The position numbers and the translations under genes were made by a program. 64,000 nucleotides of DNA from Lota lota. Taxonomy: Eukaryota; Chordata; Actinopteri; Gadiformes; Lotidae. The notes under the pieces are model-generated. The model ran no database searches and had not been told where the DNA came from. It saw nothing but the letters and a program-made list of their open reading frames with translations. The stretch spans positions 1,489,556 to 1,553,555 of the forward strand of contig JACYXH010000359.1 in assembly GCA_026745465.1 (NCBI GenBank), read 5' to 3'. Below, piece after piece: positions 42,061-57,000 of the stretch (the stretch's first letter is position 1; the number at the start of each line of letters is the position of its first letter).

Positions 42061-45000
42061 ATTGGTTTTTAACACAAAAAACATATTTATGCTCAGAAAC
42101 ACGTTGTGTTCAAAAAATGATTCTCTCGCTCTGAAAAGCATTTTCCGTATATAGAAAAGTGGTATTTTGCTTTTTTCCAACTTTACATTGAAATGTGTAA
42201 ATAAGCTTGTTAATGATTGTTTAGACCTTATGCCATCATCAAGTGGTGAATCACCATCGTTTTTGAGAAAAAAAACATATTTATGCTCAGAAACACATTG
42301 TGTTCAAAAAGTGATTCTCTCGCTCTGAAAAGCACTTTCCGCACTTAAAAAAAACCAATGTTGCTTTTTTCCCCCCACTTTTAATTGAAATGTATAACTA
42401 AGCTTGTGATTAGTTGTTGAGGCCTTATGCCATCATCAAGTGGTGAATCAGCATCGTTTTTGAGAAAAAAAAACATATTTATGCTCAGAAAAAACATTGT
42501 GTTCAAAAAGTGATTCTCTCGCTCTGAAAAGCATTTTCCTTATATAGAAAAGTGGTATGTTAATGTTTTCCCACTTTCAATGGAAAAGTGTAACAAAGCT
42601 TGTGAATGGTTGTTTAGACCTTATACTAACATCAACTGGTGAAGCACCATCGTTTTTAACACCAAAAACCATGTTTATTCTTAGAAACACATATTGTGGT
42701 CAAAAAGTGATTCTCTCGCTCTGATAAGCATTTTCCGCACGTAAAAAAAACCAATGTTGCTTTTTTCCACCCACTTTTAATTGAAATGTATAACTAAGCT
42801 TGTGATTAGTTGTTTAGGCCTTATGCCATCATCAAGTGGTGAATCACCATCGTTTTTGAGAAAAAAAAACATATTTATGCTCAGAAACACATTGTGTTCA
42901 AAAAGTGATTCTCTCGCTCTGAAAAGCATTTTCCGCATAAAAAAAAAGTGGTATGTTAATGTTTTCCCACTTTCAATGGAAAAGTGTAACAAAGCTTGTG
43001 AATGGTTGTTTAGACCTTATACCAACATCAACTGGTGAAGCACCATCGTTTGTAACACAAAAAACCATGTTTATGCTTAGAAACACCTATTGTGGTCAAA
43101 AAGTGATTCTCTCGCTCTGATAAGCATTTTCCGCACGTAAAAAAAACCAATGTTGCTTTTTCCCCCCCACTTTTAATTGAAATGTATAACTAAGCTTATG
43201 ATTAGTTGTTTAGGCCTTATGCCATCATCAAGTGGTGAATCACCATCGTTTTTGAGAAAAAAAAACATATTTATGCTCAGAAACACATTGTGTTCAAAAA
43301 GTGATTCTCTCGCTCTGAAAAGCATTTTTCCGCATAAAAAAAGTGGTATGTTAATGTTTTCCCACTTTCAATGGAAAAGTGTAACAAAGCTTGTGAATGG
43401 TTGTTTAGACCTTATACCAACATTGAAATGTGGTGAAGCACCATCGTTTTTAATACAAAGAAAAAACATGTTTAGAAACACATATTGTGGTCAAAAAGTG
43501 ATTCTCTCGCTCTGAAAAGCATTTTCCGTTTCTAGAAAAGTGGTATTTTGCTTTTTTCCAACTTTACATTGAAATGTGTAAATAAGCTTGTTAATGATTG
43601 TTTAGACCTTATGCCATCATCAAGTGGTGAATCACCATCGTTTTTGAGAAAAAAAAAAACATATTTATGCTCAGAAACACATTGTGTTCAAAAAGTGATT
43701 CTCTCGCTCTGAAAAGCATTTTCCGCACGTAAAAAAAACCAATGTTGCTTTTTTTTCCCCCACTTTTAATTAAAATGTATAACTAAGCTTTTGATTAGTT
43801 GTTTAGGCCTTATGCCATCATCAAGTGGTGAATCACCATCGTTTTTGAGAAAAAAATCATATTTATGCTCAGAAACACATTGTGTTCAAATAGTGATTCT
43901 CTCGCTCTGAAAAGCATTTTCCTTATATAGAAAAGTGGTATGTTAATGTTTTCCCACTTTCAATGGAAAAGTGTAACAAAGCTTGTGAATGGTTGTTTAG
44001 ACCTTATACTAACATAAACTGGTGAAGCACCATCGTTTTTAACACCAAAAACCATGTTTATTCTTAGAAACACATATTGTGGTCAAAAAGTGATTCTCTC
44101 GCTCTGATAAGCATTTTCCGCACGTAAAAAAAACCAATGTTGCTTTTTTCCACCCACTTTTAATTGAAATGTATAACTAAGCTTGTGATTAGTTGTTTAG
44201 GCCTTATGCCATCATCAAGTGGTGAATCACCATCGTTTTTGAGAAAAAAAAAACATATTTATGCTCAGAAACACATTGTGTTCAAAAAGTGATTCTCTCG
44301 CTCTGAAAAGCATTTTCCGCATAAAAAAAAGTGGTATGTTAATGTTTTCCCACTTTCAATGGAAAAGTGTAACAAAGCTTGTGAATGGTTGTTTAGACCT
44401 TATACCAACATCAACTGGTGAAGCACCATCGTTTGTAACACAAAAAACCATGTTTATGCTTAGAAACACCTATTGTGGTCAAAAAGTGATTCTCTCGCTC
44501 TGATAAGCATTTTCCGCACGTAAAAAAAACCAATGTTGCTTTTTTCCCCCCACTTTTAATTGAAATGTATAACTAAGCTTATGATTAGTTGTTTAGGCCT
44601 TATGCCATCATCAAGTGGTGAATCACCATCGTTTTTGAGAAAAAAAAACATATTTATGCTCAGAAACACATTGTGTTCAAAAAGTGATTCTCTCGCTCTG
44701 AAAAGCATTTTTCCGCATAAAAAAAGTGGTATGTTAATGTTTTCCCACTTTCAATGGAAAAGTGTAACAAAGCTTGTGAATGGTTGTTTAGACCTTATAC
44801 CAACATCAACTGGTGAAGCACCATCGTTTTTAACACAAAGAAAAAATATGTTTAGAAACACATATTGTGGTCAAAAAGTGATTCTCTCGCTCTGAAAAGC
44901 ATTTTCCGTACATAGAAAAGTGGTATTTTGCTTTTTTCCCACTTTCAATTGAAAAGTAAGCTTGTTAATGGTTGTTTGGGTCTCATATTAACATCAAATG

Positions 45001-48000
45001 GTGAAGCATCATCTTTTTTAACACGAAAAACCATGTTTATTGCTAAGAAACACATTGTGTTCAAAAAGTGATTCTCTCGCTCTGAAAAGTATTTTCAGCA
45101 TATAAAAAAGTGGTACGTTGCTTTTTTCCAACTTTAAATTGAAAAGTGTAACAAAGCTTGTGAATGGTTGTTTAGACCTTATACCAACATCAACTGGTGA
45201 AGCACCATCGTTTGTAACACAAAAAAACCATGTTTATGCTTAGAAACACATATTGTGGTCAAAAAGTGATTCTCTCGCTCTGATAAGCATTTTCCGCACG
45301 TAAAAAAAACCAATGTTGCTTTTTTCCCCCCACTTTTAATTGAAATGTATAACTAAGCTTGTGATTAGTTGTTTAGGCCTTATGCCATCATCAAGTGGTG
45401 AATCACCATCGTTTTTGAGAAAAAAAACATATTTATGCTCAGAAACACATTGTGTTCAAAAAGTGATTCTCTCGCTCTGAAAAGCATTTTCCGCATAAAA
45501 AAAAGTGGTATGTTAATGTTTTCCCACTTTCAATGGAAAAGTGTAACAAAGCTTGTGAATGGTTGTTTAGACCTTATACCAACATCAACTGGTGAAGCAC
45601 CATCGTTTTTAACACAAAGAAAAAACATGTTTAGAAACACATATTGTGGTCAAAAAGTGATTCTCTCGCTCTGAAAAGCATTTTCCGTACATAGAAAAGT
45701 GGTATTTTGCTTTTTTCCCACTTTCAATTGAAAAGTAAGCTTGTTAATGGTTGTTTGGGTCTTATATTAACATCAAATGGTGAAGCATCATCTTTTTTAA
45801 CACGAAAAACCATGTTTATTGCTAAGAAACACATTGTGTTCAAAAAGTGATTCTCTCGCTCTGAAAAGTATTTTCAGCATATAAAAAAGTGGTACGTTGC
45901 TTTTTTCCAACTTTCAATGGAAAAGTGTAACAAAGCTTGTGAATGGTTGTTTAGACCTTATACCAACATCAACTGGTGAAGCACCATCGTTTGTAACACA
46001 AAAAAACCATGTTTATGCTTAGAAACACATATTGTGGTCAAAAAGTGATTCTCTCGCTCTGAAAAGTATTTTCAGCATATAAAAAAGTGGTACGTTGCTT
46101 TTTTCCAACTTTAAATTGAAATGTGTAAATAAGCTTGTTAATGATTGTTTAGACCTTATATTAACATCAAATGGTGAAGCATCATCATTTTTAACACAAA
46201 GAAAAACAGTTATGCTCAGAAACACATTGTGTTCAAAAAGTGATTCTCTCGCTCTGAAAAGCATTTTCCGCATAAAAAAAGTGGTATGTTAATGTTTTCC
46301 CACTTTCAATGGAAAAGTGTAACAAAGCTTGTGAATGGTTGTTTAGACCTTATACCAACATCAACTGGTGAAGCACCATCGTTTGTAACACAAAAAACCA
46401 TGTTTATGCTTAGAAACACATATTGTGGTCAAAAAGTGATTCTCTCGCTCTGATAAGCATTTTCCGCACGTAAAAAAAACCAATGTTGCTTTTTCCCCCC
46501 CCCACTTTTAATTGAAATGTATAACTAAGCTTGTGATTAGTTGTTTAGGCCTTATGCCATCATCAAGTGGTGAATCACCATCGTTTTTGAGAAAAAAAAC
46601 ATATTTATGCTCAGAAACACATTGTGTTCAAAAAGTGATTCTCTCGCTCTGAAAAGCATTTTCCGCATAAAAAAAAGTGGTATGTTAATGTTTTCCCACT
46701 TTCAATGGAAAAGTGTAACAAAGCTTGTGAATGGTTGTTTAGACCTTATACCAACATCAACTGGTGAAGCACCATCGTTTTTAACACAAAGAAAAAACAT
46801 GTTTAGAAACACATATTGTGGTCAAAAAGTGATTCTCTCGCTCTGAAAAGCATTTTATGTACATAGAAAAGTGGTATTTTGCTTTTTTCCCACTTTCAAT
46901 TGAAAAGTAAGCTTGTTAATGGTTGTTTGGGTCTTATATTAACATCAAATGGTGAAGCATCATCTTTTTTAACACGAAAAACCATGTTTATTGCTAAGAA
47001 ACACATTGTGTTCAAAAAGTGATTCTCTCGCTCTGAAAAGTATTTTCAGCATATAAAAAAGTGGTACGTTGCTTTTTTCCAACTTTAAATTGAAATGTGT
47101 AAATAAGCTTGTTAATGATTGTTTAGACCTTATATTAACATCAAATGGTGAAGCATCATCATTTTTAACACAAAGAAAAACAGTTATGCTCAGAAACACA
47201 TTGTGTTCAAAAAGTGATTCTCTCGCTCTGAAAAGCATTTTCCGCATAAAAAAAAGTGGTATGTTAATGTTTTCCCACTTTCAATGAAAAAGTGTAACAA
47301 AGCTTGTGAATGGTTGTTTAGACCTTATACCAACATCAACTGGTGAAGCACCATCGTTTTTAACACAAAGAAAAAACATGTTTAGAAACATATTGTGGTC
47401 AAAAAGTGATTCTCTCGCTCTGAAAAGCATTTTCCGTACATAGAAAAGTGGTATTTTGCTTTTTTCCCACTTTCAATTGAAAAGTAAACTTGTTAATGGT
47501 TGTTTGGGTCTTATATTAACATCAAATGGTGAAGCATCATCTTTTTTAACACGAAAAACCATGTTTATGCTAAGAAACACATTGTGTTCAAAAAGTGATT
47601 CTCTCGCTCTGAAAAGCATTTTCCGCACGTAAAAAAAACCAATGTTGCTTTTTTTCCCCCACTTTTAATTAAAATGTATAACTAAGCTTTTGATTAGTTG
47701 TTTAGGCCTTATGCCATCATCAAGTGGTGAATCACCATCGTTTTTGAGAAAAAAACCATATTTATGCTCAGAAACACGTGTTCAAATAGTGATTCTCTCG
47801 CTCTGAAAAGCATTTTCCTTATATAGAAAAGTGGTATGTTAATGTTTTCCCACTTTCAATGGAAAAGTGTAACAAAGCTTGTGAATGGTTGTTTAGACCT
47901 TATACCAACATCAACTGGTGAAGCACCATCGTTTGTAACACAAAAAAACCATGTTTATGCTTAGAAACACATATTGTGGTCAAAAAGTGATTCTCTCGCT

Positions 48001-51000
48001 CTGATAAGCATTTTCCGCACGTAAAAAAAACCAATGTTGCTTTTTTCCACCCACTTTTAATTGAAATGTATAACTAAGCTTGTGATTAGTTGTTTAGGCC
48101 TTATGCCATCATCAAGTGGTGAATCACCATCGTTTTTGAGAAAAAAAACATATTTATGCTCAGAAACACATTGTGTTCAAAAAGTGATTCTCTCGCTCTG
48201 AAAAGCATTTTCCGCATAAAAAAAAGTGGTATGTTAATGTTTTCCCACTTTCAATGGAAAAGTGTAACAAAGCTTGTGAATGGTTGTTTAGACCTTATAC
48301 CAACATCAACTGGTGAAGCACCATCGTTTTTAACACAAAGAAAAAACATGTTTAGAAACACATATTGTGGTCAAAAAGTGATTCTCTCGCTCTGAAAAGC
48401 ATTTTATGTACATAGAAAAGTGGTATTTTGCTTTTTTCCCACTTTCAATTGAAAAGTAAGCTTGTTAATGGTTGTTTGGGTCTTATATTAACATCAAATG
48501 GTGAAGCATCATCTTTTTTAACACGAAAAACCATGTTTATTGCTAAGAAACACATTGTGTTCAAAAAGTGATTCTCTCGCTCTGAAAAGTATTTTCAGCA
48601 TATAAAAAAGTGGTACGTTGCTTTTTTCCAACTTTAAATTGAAATGTGTAAATAAGCTTGTTAATGATTGTTTAGACCTTATATTAACATCAAATGGTGA
48701 AGCATCATCATTTTTAACACAAAGAAAAACAGTTATGCTCACAAACACATTGTGTTCAAAAAGTGATTCTCTCGCTCTGAAAAGCATTTTCCGCATAAAA
48801 AAAAGTGGTATGTTAATGTTTTCCCACTTTCAATGAAAAAGTGTAACAAAGCTTGTGAATGGTTGTTTAGACCTTATACCAACATCAACTGGTGAAGCAC
48901 CATCGTTTTTAACACAAAGAAAAAACATGTTTAGAAACATATTGTGGTCAAAAAGTGATTCTCTCGCTCTGAAAAGCATTTTCCGTACATAGAAAAGTGG
49001 TATTTTGCTTTTTTCCCACTTTCAATTGAAAAGTAAACTTGTTAATGGTTGTTTGGGTCTTATATTAACATCAAATGGTGAAGCATCATCTTTTTTAACA
49101 CGAAAAACCATGTTTATGCTAAGAAACACATTGTGTTCAAAAAGTGATTCTCTCGCTCTGAAAAGCATTTTCCGCACGTAAAAAAAACCAATGTTGCTTT
49201 TTTCCCCCACTTTTAATTAAAATGTATAACTAAGCTTTTGATTAGTTGTTTAGGCCTTATGCCATCATCAAGTGGTGAATCACCATCGTTTTTGAGAAAA
49301 AAACCATATTTATGCTCAGAAACACGTGTTCAAATAGTGATTCTCTCGCTCTGAAAAGCATTTTCCTTATATAGAAAAGTGGTATGTTAATGTTTTTCCA
49401 CTTTCAATGGAAAAGTGTAACAAAGCTTGTGAATGGTTGTTTAGACCTTATACTAACATCAACTGGTGAAGCACCATCGTTTTTAACACCAAAAACCATG
49501 TTTATTCTTAGAAACACATATTGTGGTCAAAAAGTGATTCTCTCGCTCTGATAAGCATTTTCCGCACGTAAAAAAAACCAATGTTGCTTTTTTCCACCCA
49601 CTTTTAATTGAAATGTATAACTAAGCTTGTGATTAGTTGTTTAGGCCTTATGCCATCATCAAGTGGTGAATCACCATCGTTTTTGAGAAAAAAAATACAT
49701 ATTTATGCTCAGAAACACATTGTGTTCAAAAAGTGATTCTCTCGCTCTGAAAAGCATTTTCCGCATAAAAAAAAAGTGGTATGTTAATGTTTTCCCACTT
49801 TCAATGGAAAAGTGTAACAAAGCTTGTGAATGGTTGTTTAGACCTTATACCAACATCAACTGGTGAAGCACCATCGTTTTTAACACAAAGAAAAAACATG
49901 TTTAGAAACACATATTGTGGTCAAAAAGTGATTCTCTCGCTCTGAAAAGCATTTTATGTACATAGAAAAGTGGTATTTTGCTTTTTTCCCACTTTCAATT
50001 GAAAAGTAAGCTTGTTAATGGTTGTTTGGGTCTTATATTAACATCAAATGGTGAAGCCTCATCTTTTTTAACACGAAAAACCATGTTTATTGCTAAGAAA
50101 CACATTGTGTTCAAAAAGTGATTCTCTCGCTCTGAAAAGTATTTTCAGCATATAAAAAAGTGGTACGTTGCTTTTTTCCAACTTTAAATTGAAATGTGTA
50201 AATAAGCTTGTTAATGATTGTTTAGACCTTATATTAACATCAAATGGTGAAGCATCATCATTTTTAACACAAAGAAAAACAGTTATGCTCAGAAACACAT
50301 TGTGTTCAAAAAGTGATTCTCTCGCTCTGAAAAGCATTTTCCGTTTCTAGAAAAGTGGTATTTTGCTTTTTAACAACTTTACATTGAAATGTGTAAATAA
50401 GCTTGTTAATGATTGTTTAGACCTTATGCCATCATCAAGTGGTGAATCACCATCGTTTTTGAGAAAAAAAACATATTTATGCTCAGAAACACATTGTGTT
50501 CAAAAAGTGATTCTCTCGCTCTGAAAAGCATTTTCCGCACGTAAAAAAAACCAATGTTGCTTTTTTCCCCCCACTTTTAATTGAAATGTATAACTAAGCT
50601 TGTGATTAGTTGTTTAGGCCTTATGCCATCATCAAGTGGTGAATCACCATCGTTTTTGAGAAAAAAAACATATTTATGCTCAGAAACACATTGTGTTCAA
50701 AAAGTGATTCTCTCGCTCTGAAAAGCATTTTCCGCATAAAAAAAGTGGTATGTTAATGTTTTCCCACTTTCAATGGAAAAGTGTAACAAAGCTTGTGAAT
50801 GGTTGTTTAGACCTTATACCAACATCAACTGGTGAAGCACCATCGTTTTTAACACAAAGAAAAAACATGTTTAGAAACACATATTGTGGTCAAAAAGTGA
50901 TTCTCTCGCTCTGAAAAGCATTTTCCGTACATAGAAAAGTGGTATTTTGCTTTTTTCCCACTTTCAATTGAAAAGTAAGCTTGTTAATGGTTGTTTGGGT

Positions 51001-54000
51001 CTTATATTAACATCAAATGGTGAAGCATCATCTTTTTTAACACGAAAAACCATGTTTATTGCTAAGAAACACATTGTGTTCAAAAAGTGATTCTCTCGCT
51101 CTGAAAAGTATTTTCAGCATATAAAAAAGTGGTACGTTGCTTTTTTCCAACTTTAAATTGAAATGTGTAAATAAGCTTGTTAATGATTGTTTAGACCTTA
51201 TATTAACATCAAATGGTGAAGCATCATCATTTTTAACACAAAGAAAAACAGTTATGCTCAGAAACACATTGTGTTCAAAAAGTGATTCTCTCGCTCTGAA
51301 AAGCATTTTCCGCATAAAAAAAAGTGGTATGTTAATGTTTTCCCACTTTCAATGAAAAAGTGTAACAAAGCTTGTGAATGGTTGTTTAGACCTTATACCA
51401 ACATCAACTGGTGAAGCACCATCGTTTTTAACACAAAGAAAAAACATGTTTAGAAACATATTGTGGTCAAAAAGTGATTCTCTCGCTCTGAAAAGCATTT
51501 TCCGTACATAGAAAAGTGGTATTTTGCTTTTTTCCCACTTTCAATTGAAAAGTAAACTTGTTAATGGTTGTTTGGGTCTTATATTAACATCAAATGGTGA
51601 AGCATCATCTTTTTTAACACGAAAAACCATGTTTATGCTAAGAAACACATTGTGTTCAAAAAGTGATTCTCTCGCTCTGAAAAGCATTTTCCGCACGTAA
51701 AAAAAACCAATGTTGCTTTTTTTCCCCCACTTTTAATTAAAATGTATAACTAAGCTTTTGATTAGTTGTTTAGGCCTTATGCCATCATCAAGTGGTGAAT
51801 CACCATCGTTTTTGAGAAAAAAACCATATTTATGCTCAGAAACACGTGTTCAAATAGTGATTCTCTCGCTCTGAAAAGCATTTTCCTTATATAGAAAAGT
51901 GGTATGTTAATGTTTTCCCACTTTCAATGGAAAAGTGTAACAAAGCTTGTGAATGGTTGTTTAGACCTTATACTAACATCAACTGGTGAAGCACCATCGT
52001 TTTTAACACCAAAAACCATGTTTATTCTTAGAAACACATATTGTGGTCAAAAAGTGATTCTCTCGCTCTGATAAGCATTTTGCGCACGTAAAAAAAACCA
52101 ATGTTGCTTTTTTCCACCCACTTTTAATTGAAATGTATAACTAAGCTTGTGATTAGTTGTTTAGGCCTTATGCCATCATCAAGTGGTGAATCACCATCGT
52201 TTTTGAGAAAAAAAAAACATATTTATGCTCAGAAACACATTGTGTTCAAAAAGTGATTCTCTCGCTCTGAAAAGCATTTTCCGCATAAAAAAAAGTGGTA
52301 TGTTAATGTTTTCCCACTTTCAATGGAAAAGTGTAACAAAGCTTGTGAATGGTTGTTTAGACCTTATACCAACATCAACTGGTGAAGCACCATCGTTTTT
52401 AACACAAAGAAAAAACATGTTTAGAAACACATATTGTGGTCAAAAAGTGATTCTCTCGCTCTGAAAAGCATTTTATGTACATAGAAAAGTGGTATTTTGC
52501 TTTTTTCCCACTTTCAATTGAAAAGTAAGCTTGTTAATGGTTGTTTGGGTCTTATATTAACATCAAATGGTGAAGCATCATCTTTTTTAACACGAAAAAC
52601 CATGTTTATTGCTAAGAAACACATTGTGTTCAAAAAGTGATTCTCTCGCTCTGAAAAGTATTTTCAGCATATAAAAAAGTGGTACGTTGCTTTTTTCCAA
52701 CTTTAAATTGAAATGTGTAAATAAGCTTGTTAATGATTGTTTAGACCTTATATTAACATCAAATGGTGAAGCATCATCATTTTTAACACAAAGAAAAACA
52801 GTTATGCTCAGAAACACATTGTGTTCAAAAAGTGATTCTCTCGCTCTGAAAAGCATTTTCCGCATAAAAAAAAGTGGTATGTTAATGTTTTCCCACTTTC
52901 AATGAAAAAGTGTAACAAAGCTTGTGAATGGTTGTTTAGACCTTATACCAACATCAACTGGTGAAGCACCATCGTTTTTAACACAAAGAAAAAACATGTT
53001 TAGAAACATATTGTGGTCAAAAAGTGATTCTCTCGCTCTGAAAAGCATTTTCCGTACATAGAAAAGTGGTATTTTGCTTTTTTCCCACTTTCAATTGAAA
53101 AGTAAGCTTGTTAATGGTTGTTTGGGTCTTATATTAACATCAAATGGTGAAGCATCATCTTTTTTAACACGAAAAACCATGTTTATGCTAAGAAACACAT
53201 TGTGTTCAAAAAGTGATTCTCTCGCTCTGAAAAGCATTTTCCGCACGTAAAAAAAACCAATGTTGCTTTTTTCCACCCACTTTTAATTGAAATGTATAAC
53301 TAAGCTTGTGATTAGTTGTTTAGGCCTTATGCCATCATCAAGTGGTGAATCACCATCGTTTTTGAGAAAAAAAACATATTTATGCTCAGAAACACATTGT
53401 GTTCAAAAAGTGATTCTCTCGCTCTGAAAAGCATTTTCCGCATAAAAAAAAAGTGGTATGTTAATGTTTTCCCACTTTCAATGGAAAAGTGTAACAAAGC
53501 TTGTGAATGGTTGTTTAGACCTTATACCAACATCAACTGGTGAAGCACCATCGTTTTTAACACAAAGAAAAAACATGTTTAGAAACACATATTGTGGTCA
53601 AAAAGTGATTCTCTCGCTCTGAAAAGCATTTTCTGTACATAGAAAAGTGGTATTTTGCTTTTTTCCCACTTTCAATTGAAAAGTAAGCTTGTTAATGGTT
53701 GTTTGGGTCTTATATTAACATCAAATGGTGAAGCATCATCTTTTTTAACACGAAAAACCATGTTTATTGCTAAGAAACACATTGTGTTCAAAAAGTGATT
53801 CTCTCGCTCTGAAAAGTATTTTCAGCATATAAAAAAGTGGTACGTTGCTTTTTTCCAACTTTAAATTGAAATGTGTAAATAAGCTTGTTAATGATTGTTT
53901 AGACCTTATATTAACATCAAATGGTGAAGCATCATCATTTTTAACACAAAGAAAAACAGTTATGCTCAGAAACACATTGTGTTCAAAAAGTGATTCTCTC

Positions 54001-57000
54001 GCTCTGAAAAGCATTTTCCGCATAAAAAAAAGTGGTATGTTAATGTTTTCCCACTTTCAATGGAAAAGTGTAACAAAGCTTGTGAATGGTTGTTTAGACC
54101 TTATACCAACATCAACTGGTGAAGCACCATCGTTTGTAACACAAAAAACATGTTTATGCTTAGAAACACATATTGTGGTCAAAAAGTGATTCTCTCGCTC
54201 TGAAAAGCATTTTCCGCACGTAAAAAAAACCAATGTTGCTTTTTTCCCCCCACTTTTAATTGAAATGTATAACTAAGCTTGTGATTAGTTGTTTAGGCCT
54301 TATGCCATCATCAAGTGGTGAATCACCATCGTTTTTGAGAAAAAAAACATATTTATGCTCAGAAACACATTGTGTTCAAAAAGTGATTCTCTCGCTCTGA
54401 AAAGCATTTTCCGCATAAAAAAAGTGGTATGTTAATGTTTTCCCACTTTCAATGGAAAAGTGTAACAAAGCTTGTGAATGGTTGTTTAGACCTTATACCA
54501 ACATCAACTGGTGAAGCACCATCGTTTTTAACACAAAGAAAAAACATGTTTAGAAACACATATTGTGGTCAAAAAGTGATTCTCTCGCTCTGAAAAGCAT
54601 TTTCCGTACATAGAAAAGTGGTATTTTGCTTTTTTCCCACTTTCAATTGAAAAGTAAGCTTGTTAATGGTTGTTTGGGTCTTATATTAACATCAAATGGT
54701 GAAGCATCATCTTTTTTAACACGAAAAACCATGTTTATTGCTAAGAAACACATTGTGTTCAAAAAGTGATTCTCTCGCTCTGAAAAGTATTTTCAGCATA
54801 TAAAAAAGTGGTACGTTGCTTTTTTCCAACTTTAAATTGAAATGTGTAAATAAGCTTGTTAATGATTGTTTAGACCTTATATTAACATCAAATGGTGAAG
54901 CATCATCATTTTTAACACAAAGAAAAACAGTTATGCTCAGAAACACATTGTGTTCAAAAAGTGATTCTCTCGCTCTGAAAAGCATTTTCCGCATAAAAAA
55001 AAGTGGTATGTTAATGTTTTCCCACTTTCAATGGAAAAGTGTAACAAAGCTTGTGAATGGTTGTTTAGACCTTATACTAACATCAACTGGTGAAGCACCA
55101 TCGTTTTTAACACCAAAAACCATGTTTATTCTTAGAAACACATATTGTGGTCAAAAAGTGATTCTCTCGCTCTGATAAGCATTTTCCGCACGTAAAAAAA
55201 ACCAATGTTGCTTTTTTCCACCCACTTTTAATTGAAATGTATAACTAAGCTTGTGATTAGTTGTTTAGGCCTTATGCCATCATCAAGTGGTGAATCACCA
55301 TCGTTTTTGAGAAAAAAAAAACATATTTATGCTCAGAAACACATTGTGTTCAAAAAGTGATTCTCTCGCTCTGAAAAGCATTTTCCGCATAAAAAAAGTG
55401 GTATGTTAATGTTTTCCCACTTTCAATGGAAAAGTGTAACAAAGCTTGTGAATGGTTGTTTAGACCTTATACCAACATCAACTGGTGAAGCACCATCGTT
55501 TGTAACACAAAAAACCATGTTTATGCTTAGAAACACATATTGTGGTCAAAAAGTGATTCTCTCGCTCTGATAAGCATTTTCCGCACGTAAAAAAAACCAA
55601 TGTTGCTTTTTCCCCCCCCCACTTTTAATTTAAATGTATAACTAAGCTTGTGATTAGTTGTTTAGGCCTTATGCCATCATCAACTGGTGAAGCACCATCG
55701 TTTGTAACACAAAAAACCATGTTTATGCTTAGAAACACCTATTGTGGTCAAAAAGTGATTCTCTCGCTCTGATAAGCATTTTCCGCACGTAAAAAAAACC
55801 AATGTTGCTTTTTTCCCCCCACTTTTAATTGAAATGTATAACTAAGCTTATGATTAGTTGTTTAGGCCTTATGCCATCATCAAGTGGTGAATCACCATCG
55901 TTTTTGAGAAAAAAAAACATATTTATGCTCAGAAACACATTGTGTTCAAAAAGTGATTCTCTCGCTCTGAAAAGCATTTTTCCGCATAAAAAAAGTGGTA
56001 TGTTAATGTTTTCCCACTTTCAATGGAAAAGTGTAACAAAGCTTGTGAATGGTTGTTTAGACCTTATACCAACATCAACTGGTGAAGCACCATCGTTTTT
56101 AACACAAAGAAAAAACATGTTTAGAAACACATATTGTGGTCAAAAAGTGATTCTCTCGCTCTGAAAAGCATTTTCCGTACATAGAAAAGTGGTATTTTGC
56201 TTTTTTCCCACTTTCAATTGAAAAGTAAGCTTGTTAATGGTTGTTTGGGTCTTATATTAACATCAAATGGTGAAGCATCATCTTTTTTAACACGAAAAAC
56301 CATGTTTATTGCTAAGAAACACATTGTGTTCAAAAAGTGATTCTCTCGCTCTGAAAAGTATTTTCAGCATATAAAAAAGTGGTACGTTGCTTTTTTCCAA
56401 CTTTAAATTGAAATGTGTAAATAAGCTTGTTAATGATTGTTTAGACCTTATATTAACATCAAATGGTGAAGCATCATCATTTTTAACACAAAGAAAAACA
56501 GTTATGCTCAGAAACACATTGTGTTCAAAAAGTGATTCTCTCGCTCTGAAAAGCATTTTCCGCATAAAAAAAAGTGGTATGTTAATGTTTTCCCACTTTC
56601 AATGGAAAAGTGTAACAAAGCTTGTGAATGGTTGTTTAGACCTTATACCAACATCAACTGGTGAAGCACCATCGTTTTTAACACAAAAAACCATGTTTAT
56701 TCTTAGAAACACATATTGTGGTCAAAAAGTGATTCTCTCGCTCTGATAAGCATTTTCCGCACGTAAAAAAAACCAATGTTGCTTTTTTCCACCCACTTTT
56801 AATTGAAATGTATAACTAAGCTTGTGATTAGTTGTTTAGGCCTTATGCCATCATCAAGTGGTGAATCACCATCGTTTTTGAGAAAAAAAAAACATATTTA
56901 TGCTCAGAAACACATTGTGTTCAAAAAGTGATTCTCTCGCTCTGAAAAGCATTTTCCGCATAAAAAAAGTGGTATGTTAATGTTTTCCCACTTTCAATGG

